Shown here: positions 8,575 through 16,539 of the stretch, one piece after another
How positions within the stretch are numbered: position 1 is the first letter of the stretch
Layout: each line of letters begins with the position of its first letter
NCBI GenBank assembly: GCA_964489845.1
Contig: CAZAZV010000005.1
Location: 1 to 41,828 of the forward strand
Length of the DNA stretch: 41,828 nt
Source of the DNA: GWA1-54-12 sp964489845
Lineage (GTDB): Bacteria > Patescibacteriota > Minisyncoccia > UBA6257 > GWB1-50-10
Reading direction: 5' to 3'
Notes under the pieces: model-generated
Seen by the model: the letters and a program-made list of their open reading frames with translations, nothing else
The model's database searches: none
What the model was told of the DNA's origin: nothing
Program-made: the position numbers and the translations under genes

Positions 8575-9318
8575 ATGCGTTTCCGCGTTTACCTTATCAT
8601 CATCGCCGTCATCGTCGTTTTGGGCGGCGCCGTCTACGGCTTGAACGCCGCGCCGTTCCTCCGCATCGCGGGCATTTCCGTCTCGGGGAACAAGCTCGTG
8701 AGCGCGGATGAGGTGAAAGAAGCGCTTATCGGAACGCTTGCGGCGAAGCCGAACGTATGGTCGCTCCTGGGAGACGACCATGTGTTGTTTTGGCTCGCGA
8801 AGCAGGGTGCGGAAAACCTGAACGAACCGCTCATCGCGTCGTCGAGCGTGACGGTGAACACGGAAGAGCGGATAGTACAGGTGTCGGTCACGGAGCGGCA
8901 GCTCGCGGGCATCGTGTGCACGGCGAGCACAACCGGCTGTTACGCATTCGACAAGAACGGTATCGTCTTCGCGCAGGCGCCCGTCGCGGAGGGGCAGCTC
9001 TACTTTGTCATCCAGAGCAACGCATCGACGACGATTGGACTCGGCAAACCGGTATTCGGCGCCGACGAAATTCAGCGTTTCGATGAAGTATACAACGCCT
9101 TGCTCGCGAACAATGTGCCGGTGAAGGCGTTTCGTTTGCGCGATGAGGCGCTCGAAGAGTGGGAAGCGGACCTCGAGAACGGAACCGTGCTCTATTTCGA
9201 CCGACTTTTTGTCCCGGACGACCTCTCGAATGTCATCGCGGCGCTCGTGAAACGTCCCGATTTCAATGCGCTGTCGTACGTCGACTTTCGCGTCCCGAAC
9301 CGCATCTATTTTCAATGA
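8575..9318 (+). CDS. ftsQ: FtsQ/DivIB-like POTRA-domain cell-division protein
   Basis: A 247-aa single-pass membrane protein: a very short cytoplasmic tail, a transmembrane segment (about residues 5-23), then a POTRA-like domain beginning LRIAGISVSGNKLVSADEV (about 29-100) and a beta-rich FtsQ-type domain. FtsQ recruits FtsL/FtsB and links early and late divisome proteins. Primary sequence is diverged, so the assignment relies on topology and the POTRA signature. It is separated from the dcw remnant (22-26 kb) and is instead translationally coupled to serS. Confidence 0.75.
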   Translation: MRFRVYLIIIAVIVVLGGAVYGLNAAPFLRIAGISVSGNKLVSADEVKEALIGTLAAKPNVWSLLGDDHVLFWLAKQGAENLNEPLIASSSVTVNTEERIVQVSVTERQLAGIVCTASTTGCYAFDKNGIVFAQAPVAEGQLYFVIQSNASTTIGLGKPVFGADEIQRFDEVYNALLANNVPVKAFRLRDEALEEWEADLENGTVLYFDRLFVPDDLSNVIAALVKRPDFNALSYVDFRVPNRIYFQ

Positions 9319-9333
9319 CACAACCGCGTCGTC

Positions 9334-9363
9334 CTGAACGGAGCGAAGGATTTCGTATATAAT
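9334..9363 (+). promoter_or_regulatory. Promoter of the prepilin-like gene
   Basis: CTGAAC at 9334-9339, an 18-nt spacer and a perfect TATAAT at 9358-9363, ending 6 nt before the ATG at 9370; the mRNA should be leaderless. The -35 lies inside a repeat-like stretch (CGTCCTGAACGGAGCGAAGG) related to the CATCCCGAGGAG repeats elsewhere in the window. Confidence 0.6.
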
Positions 9364-9369
9364 GAACAT

Positions 9370-10128
9370 ATGAACCAAAGGGGATTCTCCCTCATAGAAC
9401 TCTTGGTGTATCTCGCGATTTTCGTGGGAAGCGCGACGTTCCTTATCTCCATTTTCGTGATTTTCACGAAGATTCACGTGCGACAGAGTTCGATGAACGA
9501 AATCAACTCGCAAGTGTCGTTTGTGAACGACACCATCGGGCAACTGGTGCGTAGCTCGAGCTTGATAGACATGACGGACGGCTCGCCGACGAGCACGCTC
9601 ACGCTCCGCATGGCTTCCTCGACGCTCGACCCGACGACGGTGTACCTGAACGGCACGACCCTGTACCTGCAGGAAGGGTCGAGCACGCCGCTGGCGCTCA
9701 CCTCATCGCCGCTCGCCGTCGACAATTTCATGGCGACAAAGTACGGGGGAGGCAGCGGCTACGCCTTTGTGAGTTTCGATTTATCGGTTCACTACACGGC
9801 GCAGGGGCAGGAAGGGAAATTCTATCGCACCATCGAGAGCGCCGTGAGCCGCGCATCCGCCGCCACCTTCGACTCCGATGTCATACCGAACGCGACGAAT
9901 TCGTACAATATCGGCAACTCGACGAACCAGTGGCAGAACGGCTATTTCAACGGGGGGGTGGGCATCGGGACGGCGCCCGTCGCCGCGGCGGGCCTGAAGA
10001 CGAGCAAAAACGTCGCGTTCTCGAGTTCGAGTGCGGGAATCGTTTTCGAGAGTCCGGGCGGCACCTGTTACCTGCTCACCATCGGCAATGGCGGCACGTT
10101 TGCCACGAGCTCGGTGGTATGCCCCTGA
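9370..10128 (+). CDS. Prepilin-like protein with C-terminal tail-fibre-like segment
   Basis: The 252-aa protein starts MNQRGFSLIELLVYLAIF: a prepilin-peptidase site after Gly5, Glu at +5 of the mature protein and a hydrophobic helix, as in type IV pilins and type II secretion pseudopilins. The middle is Ser/Thr-rich. The last 85 residues contain NSYNIGNSTNQWQNGYFNGG followed by VGIGTAP, a repeat type seen in phage tail-fibre and other trimeric surface proteins. This suggests an exported minor pilin with an adhesive tip, but that is inference. It stands alone: no pilus assembly ATPase or prepilin peptidase is in the window. Confidence 0.8.
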   Translation: MNQRGFSLIELLVYLAIFVGSATFLISIFVIFTKIHVRQSSMNEINSQVSFVNDTIGQLVRSSSLIDMTDGSPTSTLTLRMASSTLDPTTVYLNGTTLYLQEGSSTPLALTSSPLAVDNFMATKYGGGSGYAFVSFDLSVHYTAQGQEGKFYRTIESAVSRASAATFDSDVIPNATNSYNIGNSTNQWQNGYFNGGVGIGTAPVAAAGLKTSKNVAFSSSSAGIVFESPGGTCYLLTIGNGGTFATSSVVCP

Positions 10129-10137
10129 CGCGAGGGA

Positions 10138-10164
10138 TTAGCACTTGACTGGTGAGATTGCTAC
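10138..10164 (+). promoter_or_regulatory. CIRCE-like HrcA operator
   Basis: TTAGCACTT, 9 nt, GATTGCTAC. Compared with the CIRCE consensus TTAGCACTC-N9-GAGTGCTAA the left arm matches 8/9 and the right arm 7/9. It overlaps the -35 box (TTGACT, 10145-10150) and the spacer of the hrcA promoter, so bound HrcA would block RNA polymerase. This makes the downstream hrcA-grpE-dnaK-dnaJ unit an autoregulated heat-shock operon. Confidence 0.75.
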
Positions 10165-10174
10165 TTGTTATACT
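10145..10174 (+). promoter_or_regulatory. hrcA operon promoter
   Basis: TTGACT (10145-10150), 18-nt spacer, TATACT (10169-10174). The -10 ends 9 nt before the ATG at 10184, giving a leader of a few bases at most. The CIRCE-like operator covers the -35 and part of the spacer. Confidence 0.7.
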
Positions 10175-10183
10175 GGACGCACG

Positions 10184-10882
10184 ATGGCAGAGGTATTGAG
10201 TGAGCGGAAGCAGGAGATACTTGAACAGGCAATCAACGACTACATAGAAACGGGGGAGCCGATAACCTCGGGTAGCTTGTGCGCGCGGCACGAGCTTGGC
10301 ATCAAACCCGCGATGATGCGGAGGGAACTGGGTATGTTGAACGCCACAGGGTTTCTGACGCAGTTGCATACATCGGGAGGACGCGTTCCCACGCACAAAG
10401 GGTACGCGTTTTTGATAGAGCGTTTGAGGAATACTCCGCAACCGAATGGCGCATCGCGGAAAACCGCGGGAGATGTCCGCTCGCTCATGGCACGCGGTTC
10501 GTTCGAGGAAGCGGTGCAGCACCTTTCGAAAGAGTTACATATGGTGAGCGCCGTATACGATACGGCACGAAAACTTTTCTATGACAGCGGGCTGGAGGAA
10601 CTCTGCGCGTCGGATGCGTTTGCGGGCAAGGAAGACGTGCTCGGTGTGCTTCGGAGCGTCGAGCTCCTCCCAAGTCGCCTGGCGCGGTGGAGACGGTGGG
10701 ATGAGGACGAGTGGCCGCTCGTCCTCGTGGGGCGCAACGATTTGGTCGAGAGCGACGCGCTCTCGGTCGTCGCCGACCGGGCGGAGATCAACAAACAGCA
10801 CTACTGCATCATGGTCGTCGGACCGACGAGGATGGACTACGGCGAGATACTGAAACTCCTGAAAAGTTTTAGCTACACATGA
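10184..10882 (+). CDS. hrcA: Heat-inducible transcription repressor HrcA (short form)
   Basis: Represses chaperone genes by binding CIRCE. The 232-aa protein has the HrcA N-terminal winged helix: ERKQEILEQAINDYIETGEP, then HTSGGRVPTHKGYAF around residues 63-77. Typical HrcA is about 340 aa; here the central GAF-like region and insert are much shortened. The ATG at 10184 fits the promoter (-10 ends 9 nt upstream) and the family start; the in-frame codon at 10145 would lie inside the -35 box. The CIRCE-like site directly upstream supports the call. grpE follows with an ATGA overlap. Confidence 0.88.
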   Translation: MAEVLSERKQEILEQAINDYIETGEPITSGSLCARHELGIKPAMMRRELGMLNATGFLTQLHTSGGRVPTHKGYAFLIERLRNTPQPNGASRKTAGDVRSLMARGSFEEAVQHLSKELHMVSAVYDTARKLFYDSGLEELCASDAFAGKEDVLGVLRSVELLPSRLARWRRWDEDEWPLVLVGRNDLVESDALSVVADRAEINKQHYCIMVVGPTRMDYGEILKLLKSFSYT

Positions 10883-11397
10883 ACGAAGAAAAAGAAAATT
10901 TGGAAACGTGCAAGCGGGAGCGGGAGGAATATCTGAACGGTTGGAAGCGCGCGAAAGCGGATTTGCTCAATTACAAGCGGGAGGAAAGCGAGCGGCTGAA
11001 GCAAGCGTACGAGCGGGGAGAGGCGGAAGTTATCGGAGAGCTCGTGAGCGTCGCGGATGGACTCGATGAGAGCTTGCGCGCACCGGATGCGGATATTCCG
11101 CGGGAAGGAATCGAACTTATCCGAAAGCAATTGTCCGACCTCCTCAAGCGCCACGATGTCGCCGAACTCGCTCCCCGCGTCGGGGAACCGTTCGACCCCC
11201 GCTTCCACGAAGCGATTGCGGTTGAAGCGGGCGGTGAGGAGGGGACCATTATGAATGTCGCGCGGCCGGGATACGCGCAAAGGGAAAGATTACTGCGCCC
11301 GGCTCAGGTAGTGGTGGCGAAGCGGAAAGAAGACCGGCCTCCCGGGGAAACGAAATCGGAAGATGTCGAAAACGAAAAGCCAACAACCAAAAACTAA
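10879..11397 (+). CDS. grpE: Nucleotide exchange factor GrpE
   Basis: Cochaperone that releases ADP from DnaK. The 172-aa protein has an N-terminal coiled coil (about residues 5-55, KREREEYLNGWKRAKADLLN), a four-helix region and the C-terminal beta domain with the signature GEPFDPRFHEAI and a tail AQRERLLRPAQVVVAK. It is somewhat short but complete. It overlaps hrcA by 4 nt and precedes dnaK by 12 nt, the classic heat-shock order. Confidence 0.94.
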   Translation: MNEEKENLETCKREREEYLNGWKRAKADLLNYKREESERLKQAYERGEAEVIGELVSVADGLDESLRAPDADIPREGIELIRKQLSDLLKRHDVAELAPRVGEPFDPRFHEAIAVEAGGEEGTIMNVARPGYAQRERLLRPAQVVVAKRKEDRPPGETKSEDVENEKPTTKN

Positions 11398-11409
11398 CAA
11401 CTGAAATCT

Positions 11410-13266
11410 ATGAGCAAAATATTGGGTATCGATTTGGGAACCACAAACTCCGCCGTGGCGATTACGGAGGGCGGCGATCCGCGCATTTTGGAAAACGCGG
11501 AGGGGAACCGCACGACGCCGTCGGTTGTCACGGAGAGCAAGTCGCACGAGCGGCTTGTGGGACTCCTCGCGAAGCGGCAGTCCGTCACGAACCCGAAAAA
11601 CACGATTTTCTCGGTGAAGCGCCTCATCGGGCGCAAGTTCACCGACCCCGAGGTAGAGCGGGACAAGGCATGGCTCCCGTACGAGGTGCAGGCAAGTGCG
11701 ACCGGGGGCGTCGAGGTGAAGATGGGAGAGAAGTGGTATTCGCCGGAGGAAATCTCGGCATTCATCCTTAGCAAGTTGAAAGCGGACGCCGAAGCGCGGC
11801 TGGGCGAGAAAATCGACGAAGCGGTCATCACCGTCCCCGCGTACTTCGACGACTCACAGCGGCAGGCGACCAAAAACGCGGGAGAAATCGCGGGCCTCAA
11901 GGTGCGCCGCATTTTGAATGAACCGACAGCGGCGGCGCTCGCCTATGGGCTGAACAAGCAGAAAAGCGAGAAGATTGTTGTGTACGACTTTGGGGGCGGC
12001 ACGTTCGATATTTCGGTGCTGGAAGTGGGGGATAATACCGTGGAAGTGAAAGCGACCGGCGGCGATACGCATCTCGGAGGCGACGATTTCGACAAGAAAA
12101 TTCAGGAATATCTCGTGGAGGAATATCGGAAGCAGGAAGGGATAGACATCTCCAAGGACCCGCTCGCGCTCCAGCGCCTGAAGGAAGCGGTAGAAAAGGC
12201 GAAGCACGAACTCTCCACAGCGATTGAGACGGAAGTGAATCTGCCGTACATCACCTCCGACGCGAGCGGACCGAAACATTTCCTTATGAAACTCACGCGC
12301 GCGAAGCTTGAGTCGCTGGTCGGGGAGTATATCGAACGCTCCGTCCAGTTAACGAGAGAAACCGTGACGTCGCCCGCTCCGAAGGGCGCCGGTTTCGAAC
12401 TGTCAGAAATCGACGAAGTGATTCTCGTCGGCGGCCAAACGCGTATGCCGGCGATGCAGGAAGCGGTGAAGAAGCTCTTCGGGAAAGAGCCGCACCGGGG
12501 AATCAACCCGGACGAGGTAGTCGCCGTCGGCGCGGCGGTGCAGGCGGGGATTCTGCAAGGCGACGTGAAGGACATCCTCCTCTTGGATGTGACGCCGCTT
12601 ACGCTCTCCATCGAGACGCTGGGAGGAGTCGCGACGCCGATGATAGATAAAAACACCACCATCCCGACGTCGAAGACGCAGGTATTCTCGACGGCGGCGG
12701 ATAATCAAACATCCGTGGAAGTGCACGTGCTGCAGGGCGAGCGGAGCATGGCGACGGACAACCGGACGCTGGCGCGCTTCATGCTCGACGGCATACCGCC
12801 GGCGCCCCGCGGCATGCCGCAGGTTGAAGTGACGTTCGATATAGACGCGAACGGCATCTTGAACGTCTCCGCGAAAGACAAGGCGTCGGGCAAGACGCAG
12901 TCGGTGCGCGTCGAGGCGACGACAAGTTTGAGCAAGGACGAAGTCGAGCGGTTAAAACAGGAAGCGACAGTCCATGAGGAGGAGGACAAGAAGAAAAAAC
13001 AGTCGACCGAGACGCGCAATCGGGCGGAAGAGCTCGTCTACGCGTCCGAGAAAGCGCTCCGCGACGCGGGGGATAAAGTCGATGCGTCACTGAAGCAGAG
13101 TATTGAGGGCAAGATGCAGGCGGTGAAGGATGCGCTCTCCGCTTCACAAACGGGCGGAGACGTGACGGCGGTGGAACAAAAGACCGCCGAATTGTCGCAA
13201 GAACTCCAGAAGATAGGGCAGGCGATGTATAATAAGGAGGAGAAGAAACCGGATGAAACGCCTTAA
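11410..13266 (+). CDS. dnaK: Chaperone protein DnaK (Hsp70)
   Basis: ATP-driven chaperone for nascent and heat-damaged proteins in the cytosol. The 618-aa protein has the N-terminal ATPase signature ILGIDLGTTNSAVAI (residues 4-18), phosphate-2 VYDFGGGTFDISVLEVG, the adenosine motif VGGQTRMPAMQEAV, the linker DILLLDVTPLTL and a substrate-binding domain with a helical lid ending PDETP. Full length for the family. Preceded by an A/C-rich linker CAAAAACTAACAAC that closely resembles the one before serS. Overlaps the downstream membrane-protein gene by 14 nt. Confidence 0.97.
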   Translation: MSKILGIDLGTTNSAVAITEGGDPRILENAEGNRTTPSVVTESKSHERLVGLLAKRQSVTNPKNTIFSVKRLIGRKFTDPEVERDKAWLPYEVQASATGGVEVKMGEKWYSPEEISAFILSKLKADAEARLGEKIDEAVITVPAYFDDSQRQATKNAGEIAGLKVRRILNEPTAAALAYGLNKQKSEKIVVYDFGGGTFDISVLEVGDNTVEVKATGGDTHLGGDDFDKKIQEYLVEEYRKQEGIDISKDPLALQRLKEAVEKAKHELSTAIETEVNLPYITSDASGPKHFLMKLTRAKLESLVGEYIERSVQLTRETVTSPAPKGAGFELSEIDEVILVGGQTRMPAMQEAVKKLFGKEPHRGINPDEVVAVGAAVQAGILQGDVKDILLLDVTPLTLSIETLGGVATPMIDKNTTIPTSKTQVFSTAADNQTSVEVHVLQGERSMATDNRTLARFMLDGIPPAPRGMPQVEVTFDIDANGILNVSAKDKASGKTQSVRVEATTSLSKDEVERLKQEATVHEEEDKKKKQSTETRNRAEELVYASEKALRDAGDKVDASLKQSIEGKMQAVKDALSASQTGGDVTAVEQKTAELSQELQKIGQAMYNKEEKKPDETP

Positions 13267-14224
13267 GTTCGCAATACTGTGGGTCATCGGTGCGGCGCTC
13301 TCCTACGGCGCGGCGAGTGCCCTCCACGCGTCCTTCGCAAACGGCGGAGGGTGGTGGTGGCTCGTCGCGTGGGTAGTTGCGTACTCCGCAGCGCTCGTAT
13401 TGCAAATCGGCTTTATCGCGAACCGCGGCGTACTCACGGGGCTTGTGGTGCTCGAGGGACTGGTGCCGCTCGCCGTGTTCTACCCGTCGGTCATCACCAC
13501 ATTCTCTCCGTGGGTGCTTGCCGGTTTCGGCGCGTGCATACTCTGCTTCGTACTCGGCGCGCTCCGTACGCGGAGCTATATGGATGGCGCACTCACCGTG
13601 CAGTTTTTTAGCGCCACACGGGTCGCTTTGCCGAAGATCGGAACGGGGTTGATTTTGCTCTTTTTCGCACTCGCGTACAACTACTACGTCGAGCTCGGGA
13701 ACTTCACGCGTCCCGTCGCGGAGCGCATGTTCGACAAGGTGTTGCAGCAAGCGGAACCGATCGTGCAGATCGCGTACTCAAATCTCAGCTTCAATATGGG
13801 GATGGCGCAGGCGATAGATGTCATCGGCCAGTCGGAGCTACGGAAGATTCGTACCGATTCCCTCACGCAGGGGCAAAGCGTGACACAGCTGACGCCCCAG
13901 GAAGAAAACGCAGCGCTGAAGACGCTGGATAACGAAATTGCGCAGAAAATCGCCGCGCTCGGCGGTCCCGTACAGGGCAACGAAACGCTGGGGCAGTATA
14001 TATTCAACGCACTCGCGGCGCGGGTCGCGGGATTTTCCGATATTGTGAAGATCACGCTCGCGGCCGGTTTCGGCGTCTTGCTTTTTGTCCTTGTCCGTTT
14101 CACCTTGCCGGTGACATACCCGATTGCCGGATTCCTGGCATTCGCCGTTTTCAAACTGCTGCTCCTCACGCCGTTCGCCGATATCGCGCTGAAAGACACG
14201 AAGCAGCAGGTCATCGCGTTATGA
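13253..14224 (+). CDS. Unknown multi-pass membrane protein in the dnaK-dnaJ interval
   Basis: I do not recognise this 323-aa protein. It has about four or five transmembrane segments in residues 5-145, a soluble segment of about 110 residues (about 145-255; Gln/Asn-rich with SLTQGQSVTQLTPQEENAAL), and two more transmembrane segments (about 260-315). It overlaps the end of dnaK by 14 nt and is followed by dnaJ, so it is co-transcribed with the heat-shock genes. A membrane-linked partner of the chaperones, or simply a hitchhiking gene, are both possible. Its last codons lie in a 43-bp tandem duplication. Confidence 0.8.
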   Translation: MKRLKFAILWVIGAALSYGAASALHASFANGGGWWWLVAWVVAYSAALVLQIGFIANRGVLTGLVVLEGLVPLAVFYPSVITTFSPWVLAGFGACILCFVLGALRTRSYMDGALTVQFFSATRVALPKIGTGLILLFFALAYNYYVELGNFTRPVAERMFDKVLQQAEPIVQIAYSNLSFNMGMAQAIDVIGQSELRKIRTDSLTQGQSVTQLTPQEENAALKTLDNEIAQKIAALGGPVQGNETLGQYIFNALAARVAGFSDIVKITLAAGFGVLLFVLVRFTLPVTYPIAGFLAFAVFKLLLLTPFADIALKDTKQQVIAL

Positions 14225-14297
14225 CACGATGATACTGAAGTGCAGCAGAAGCATCATCGCGTTATGACGTGATGATACTGAAGTGCAGCAGAAGCAT
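14212..14297 (+). repeat. 43-bp tandem duplication between membrane-protein gene and dnaJ
   Basis: Unit 1 (14212-14254) and unit 2 (14255-14297) are identical except for two bases (GACACG versus GACGTG). Unit 1 includes the last four codons of the membrane-protein gene. Across the junction the sequence can form an ATCATCGCG/CGTGATGAT hairpin. The duplication lengthens the gap before dnaJ to 79 nt, the only sizeable gap inside the heat-shock operon. Confidence 0.9.
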
Positions 14298-14303
14298 TTC
14301 ATT

Positions 14304-15383
14304 ATGAAGGATTACTACAAAATTTTGGGTGTGGAGAAAAACGCCTCCGAGGAGGACGTGAAAAAAGCATACCGAAAACTTGCCCACCAGTACCATCCGG
14401 ATAAGCCAAACGGGGACAGCGAGAAATTCAAGGAAATCAGCGAGGCATACCAGGTGCTTTCCAATAAGGAGAAACGGGCGCAGTATGACCGCTTCGGCGA
14501 AATGCCGCCGCAGGGAGCGTGGCAGGGCGGCACGTGGCAGGGTGCGCCGGGATTCGGCGGATTCGGGGACGTCGGCGAATGGGGAGATGTTTTTGAAGAA
14601 CTCTTCACGATGTTCGGCGGAGGGAAAAAGCGCGCGACGTACGTGCATGGTTCCGATATCGAAGCAACGCAAACCATCACGCTCGAGGAAGCGTTTGCCG
14701 GGAGCGTGAAAAAATTGGCGTATCACACGTTTGTCTCCTGCGAAGCGTGCGGAGGGAAGGGGTACGACAAAAACACCCGCTTTGAGACGTGCACCGTATG
14801 CGGCGGGAAAGGAGAGGTGCGTGAAGAGAAGCGGACGTTCTTCGGCAATTTCTCGCAGGTGCGGACATGCGAGCGATGTAGGGGAACGGGGACTGTGCCG
14901 GACAAAGTATGCGCATCGTGCAGCGGGACGGGGCGCATTCGCGGCAAGCGCGAAATAGACCTGAACATCGTATCGGGGGTTGAAGACGGCCAAATCGTGA
15001 AGGTGGTGGGCGGCGGAGAGGCCGGCGAGCACGGCGGGAAAACGGGGGACCTCTATGTCGTGATACGGGTGGAGCCGCACAGCCGCTTCACGAGAAAGGC
15101 GGCCGATTTGTACGTGACGAGAGACATCAAGCTCACGGACGCGCTGCTCGGCAGGACGGTGAACGTGGAAGGCATAGACGGGGAACGCATCGCGGTGATG
15201 ATTCCGAAGGGGTTCAACCTCAAGCGCGACGTCCAGATTGCGGGGAAGGGGATGCCCTTGCCGGGACGGAGCGGGAGCACCGCCGCTCGCGGCGATTTGT
15301 ACGTGTCGTTCAATCTCACAACACCGGACAAGCTTTCGAAGAAAGCGCAGGACCTCCTCCGGGAACTTGATAGAGAACTCTGA
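14304..15383 (+). CDS. dnaJ: Chaperone protein DnaJ (Hsp40)
   Basis: Stimulates DnaK ATPase and delivers substrates. The 359-aa type I DnaJ has an N-terminal J domain (1-65) with His31-Pro-Asp33, a Gly/Trp/Phe-rich linker, a zinc-finger domain from about residue 146 with four repeats (CEACGGKG, CTVCGGKG, CERCRGTG, CASCSGTG) and the C-terminal beta-sandwich substrate domains. The ATG at 14304 (MKDYYKILGV) is the family start; an in-frame upstream codon at 14283 is inside the duplication. Two nt separate it from the following metallopeptidase-like gene. Confidence 0.96.
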   Translation: MKDYYKILGVEKNASEEDVKKAYRKLAHQYHPDKPNGDSEKFKEISEAYQVLSNKEKRAQYDRFGEMPPQGAWQGGTWQGAPGFGGFGDVGEWGDVFEELFTMFGGGKKRATYVHGSDIEATQTITLEEAFAGSVKKLAYHTFVSCEACGGKGYDKNTRFETCTVCGGKGEVREEKRTFFGNFSQVRTCERCRGTGTVPDKVCASCSGTGRIRGKREIDLNIVSGVEDGQIVKVVGGGEAGEHGGKTGDLYVVIRVEPHSRFTRKAADLYVTRDIKLTDALLGRTVNVEGIDGERIAVMIPKGFNLKRDVQIAGKGMPLPGRSGSTAARGDLYVSFNLTTPDKLSKKAQDLLRELDREL

Positions 15384-15385
15384 AC

Positions 15386-16408
15386 ATGAAACTCCGGTTC
15401 GAAGTTTCGAGGCTTGCGAATCAGTTTTTCTTTGTTTCCAACCTGGCAGAGTGGCATTTCTCGTGCCGTCCGGAGTACAACAGGGCATGGCTGGATGCCA
15501 CCGGAGAACTGACCCATAAAGAAAAAGAGTCCTTAGCCGCTTTTAAGGAAATATTGCAGAAGTACGGATTTGTCTATGATAAGCAAGGCAAATCGATATA
15601 CCTCGGTAATGTTTTCTATTCATATCCACCGTCAGTGGCATGGGAGGGACTCAAAAAGCGCGTGGGGCAGCAAGAATTCGAGAAGATACACCACGCATTA
15701 AAAATCTTTGAACCGCGTTTCAGGAAGGCATGGGATAGCGCAAAAAAACACAACCAGCGGGCACTCCGTGATTTCAAAATTACACTTAAAAGTCAGCAAC
15801 ACCAGCAGCTCTTGCATAAGACAGAAAAACTCTTTTTCGGAAAATCATTTCCTCATGAGATTGCCATTGTGGTTCTGTGGTCTCCTCTGGGAGCAGGAGA
15901 AACTGCTGCCGGGGGAGCAAATTTGGAGAGGAATGCAGTTACTCTCGAACTGCCGCGGTTAGAACAAAAAACATGGCAGCTCGAGTATTCGATTATGGTT
16001 ATGATGCACGAATTGGCGCATTTTCTGTTTGAAAAACGGCACGGTTGGAAAACGATAGCAATGATTATGCACAAACTGAGATTACCACGCCACACCAAGG
16101 ACTCGTCTCTCAATACTGTGGGAATTATGAACGAAGCAATGACCGACAGTTTTCTTCCTTATGGAGCGTTAGCGCAAAAATATTCGTGCTTTGAACTTGC
16201 AGATATTCTATTAAGCAAACTCAACGAAGCGGAAGAAGCGCCGACGCGCTTTGCGAGTGATAGAAAGATAAGTTATAGGCGCTTAGAGAAATACTTTGTG
16301 TGGAAACTCTATCCCGTTGCTGCGCGATACGTAAAAGAGGGGAAGATGATTGATGGGGATTATCTTATGGAAGTAGGGAAAATCCTTAGGGGTCTATATA
16401 AAAAATAG
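15386..16408 (+). CDS. Putative zinc metallopeptidase, unknown family
   Basis: I do not recognise the family. The 340-aa protein contains MMHELAHFLFEKRHG, an HExxH zinc site (His208, Glu209, His212), and 38 residues later NEAMTDS with Glu250, a position and context typical of the third ligand in gluzincins. No signal peptide or membrane segment is obvious, so it may act in the cytosol. The N-terminal 150 residues are Lys/Gln-rich and helical. Base composition is clearly more AT-rich than the flanking chaperone genes, suggesting different history. It lies 2 nt behind dnaJ and could be read with it; a weak terminator-like region follows. Confidence 0.7.
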   Translation: MKLRFEVSRLANQFFFVSNLAEWHFSCRPEYNRAWLDATGELTHKEKESLAAFKEILQKYGFVYDKQGKSIYLGNVFYSYPPSVAWEGLKKRVGQQEFEKIHHALKIFEPRFRKAWDSAKKHNQRALRDFKITLKSQQHQQLLHKTEKLFFGKSFPHEIAIVVLWSPLGAGETAAGGANLERNAVTLELPRLEQKTWQLEYSIMVMMHELAHFLFEKRHGWKTIAMIMHKLRLPRHTKDSSLNTVGIMNEAMTDSFLPYGALAQKYSCFELADILLSKLNEAEEAPTRFASDRKISYRRLEKYFVWKLYPVAARYVKEGKMIDGDYLMEVGKILRGLYKK

Positions 16409-16470
16409 CGGACAACTTTGAGCTGTCCGCCAGGCCATCAAGGGTCTAACACAAAAATAACCCCTTTTTC
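16408..16470 (+). terminator. Terminator-like hairpins after the metallopeptidase gene
   Basis: A 7-bp GCGGACA/TGTCCGC stem (16408-16430) starts at the stop codon, followed by a weaker AAGGG/CCCTT hairpin (16440-16466) with a T-run. The second part resembles an intrinsic terminator. Confidence 0.5.
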
Positions 16471-16539
16471 TTTATTGTTAAATGACTCTTTCTAGAATGG
16501 GCTTGATAAAGGACTACAGTGATGGTAGGGTAAAGGTAC

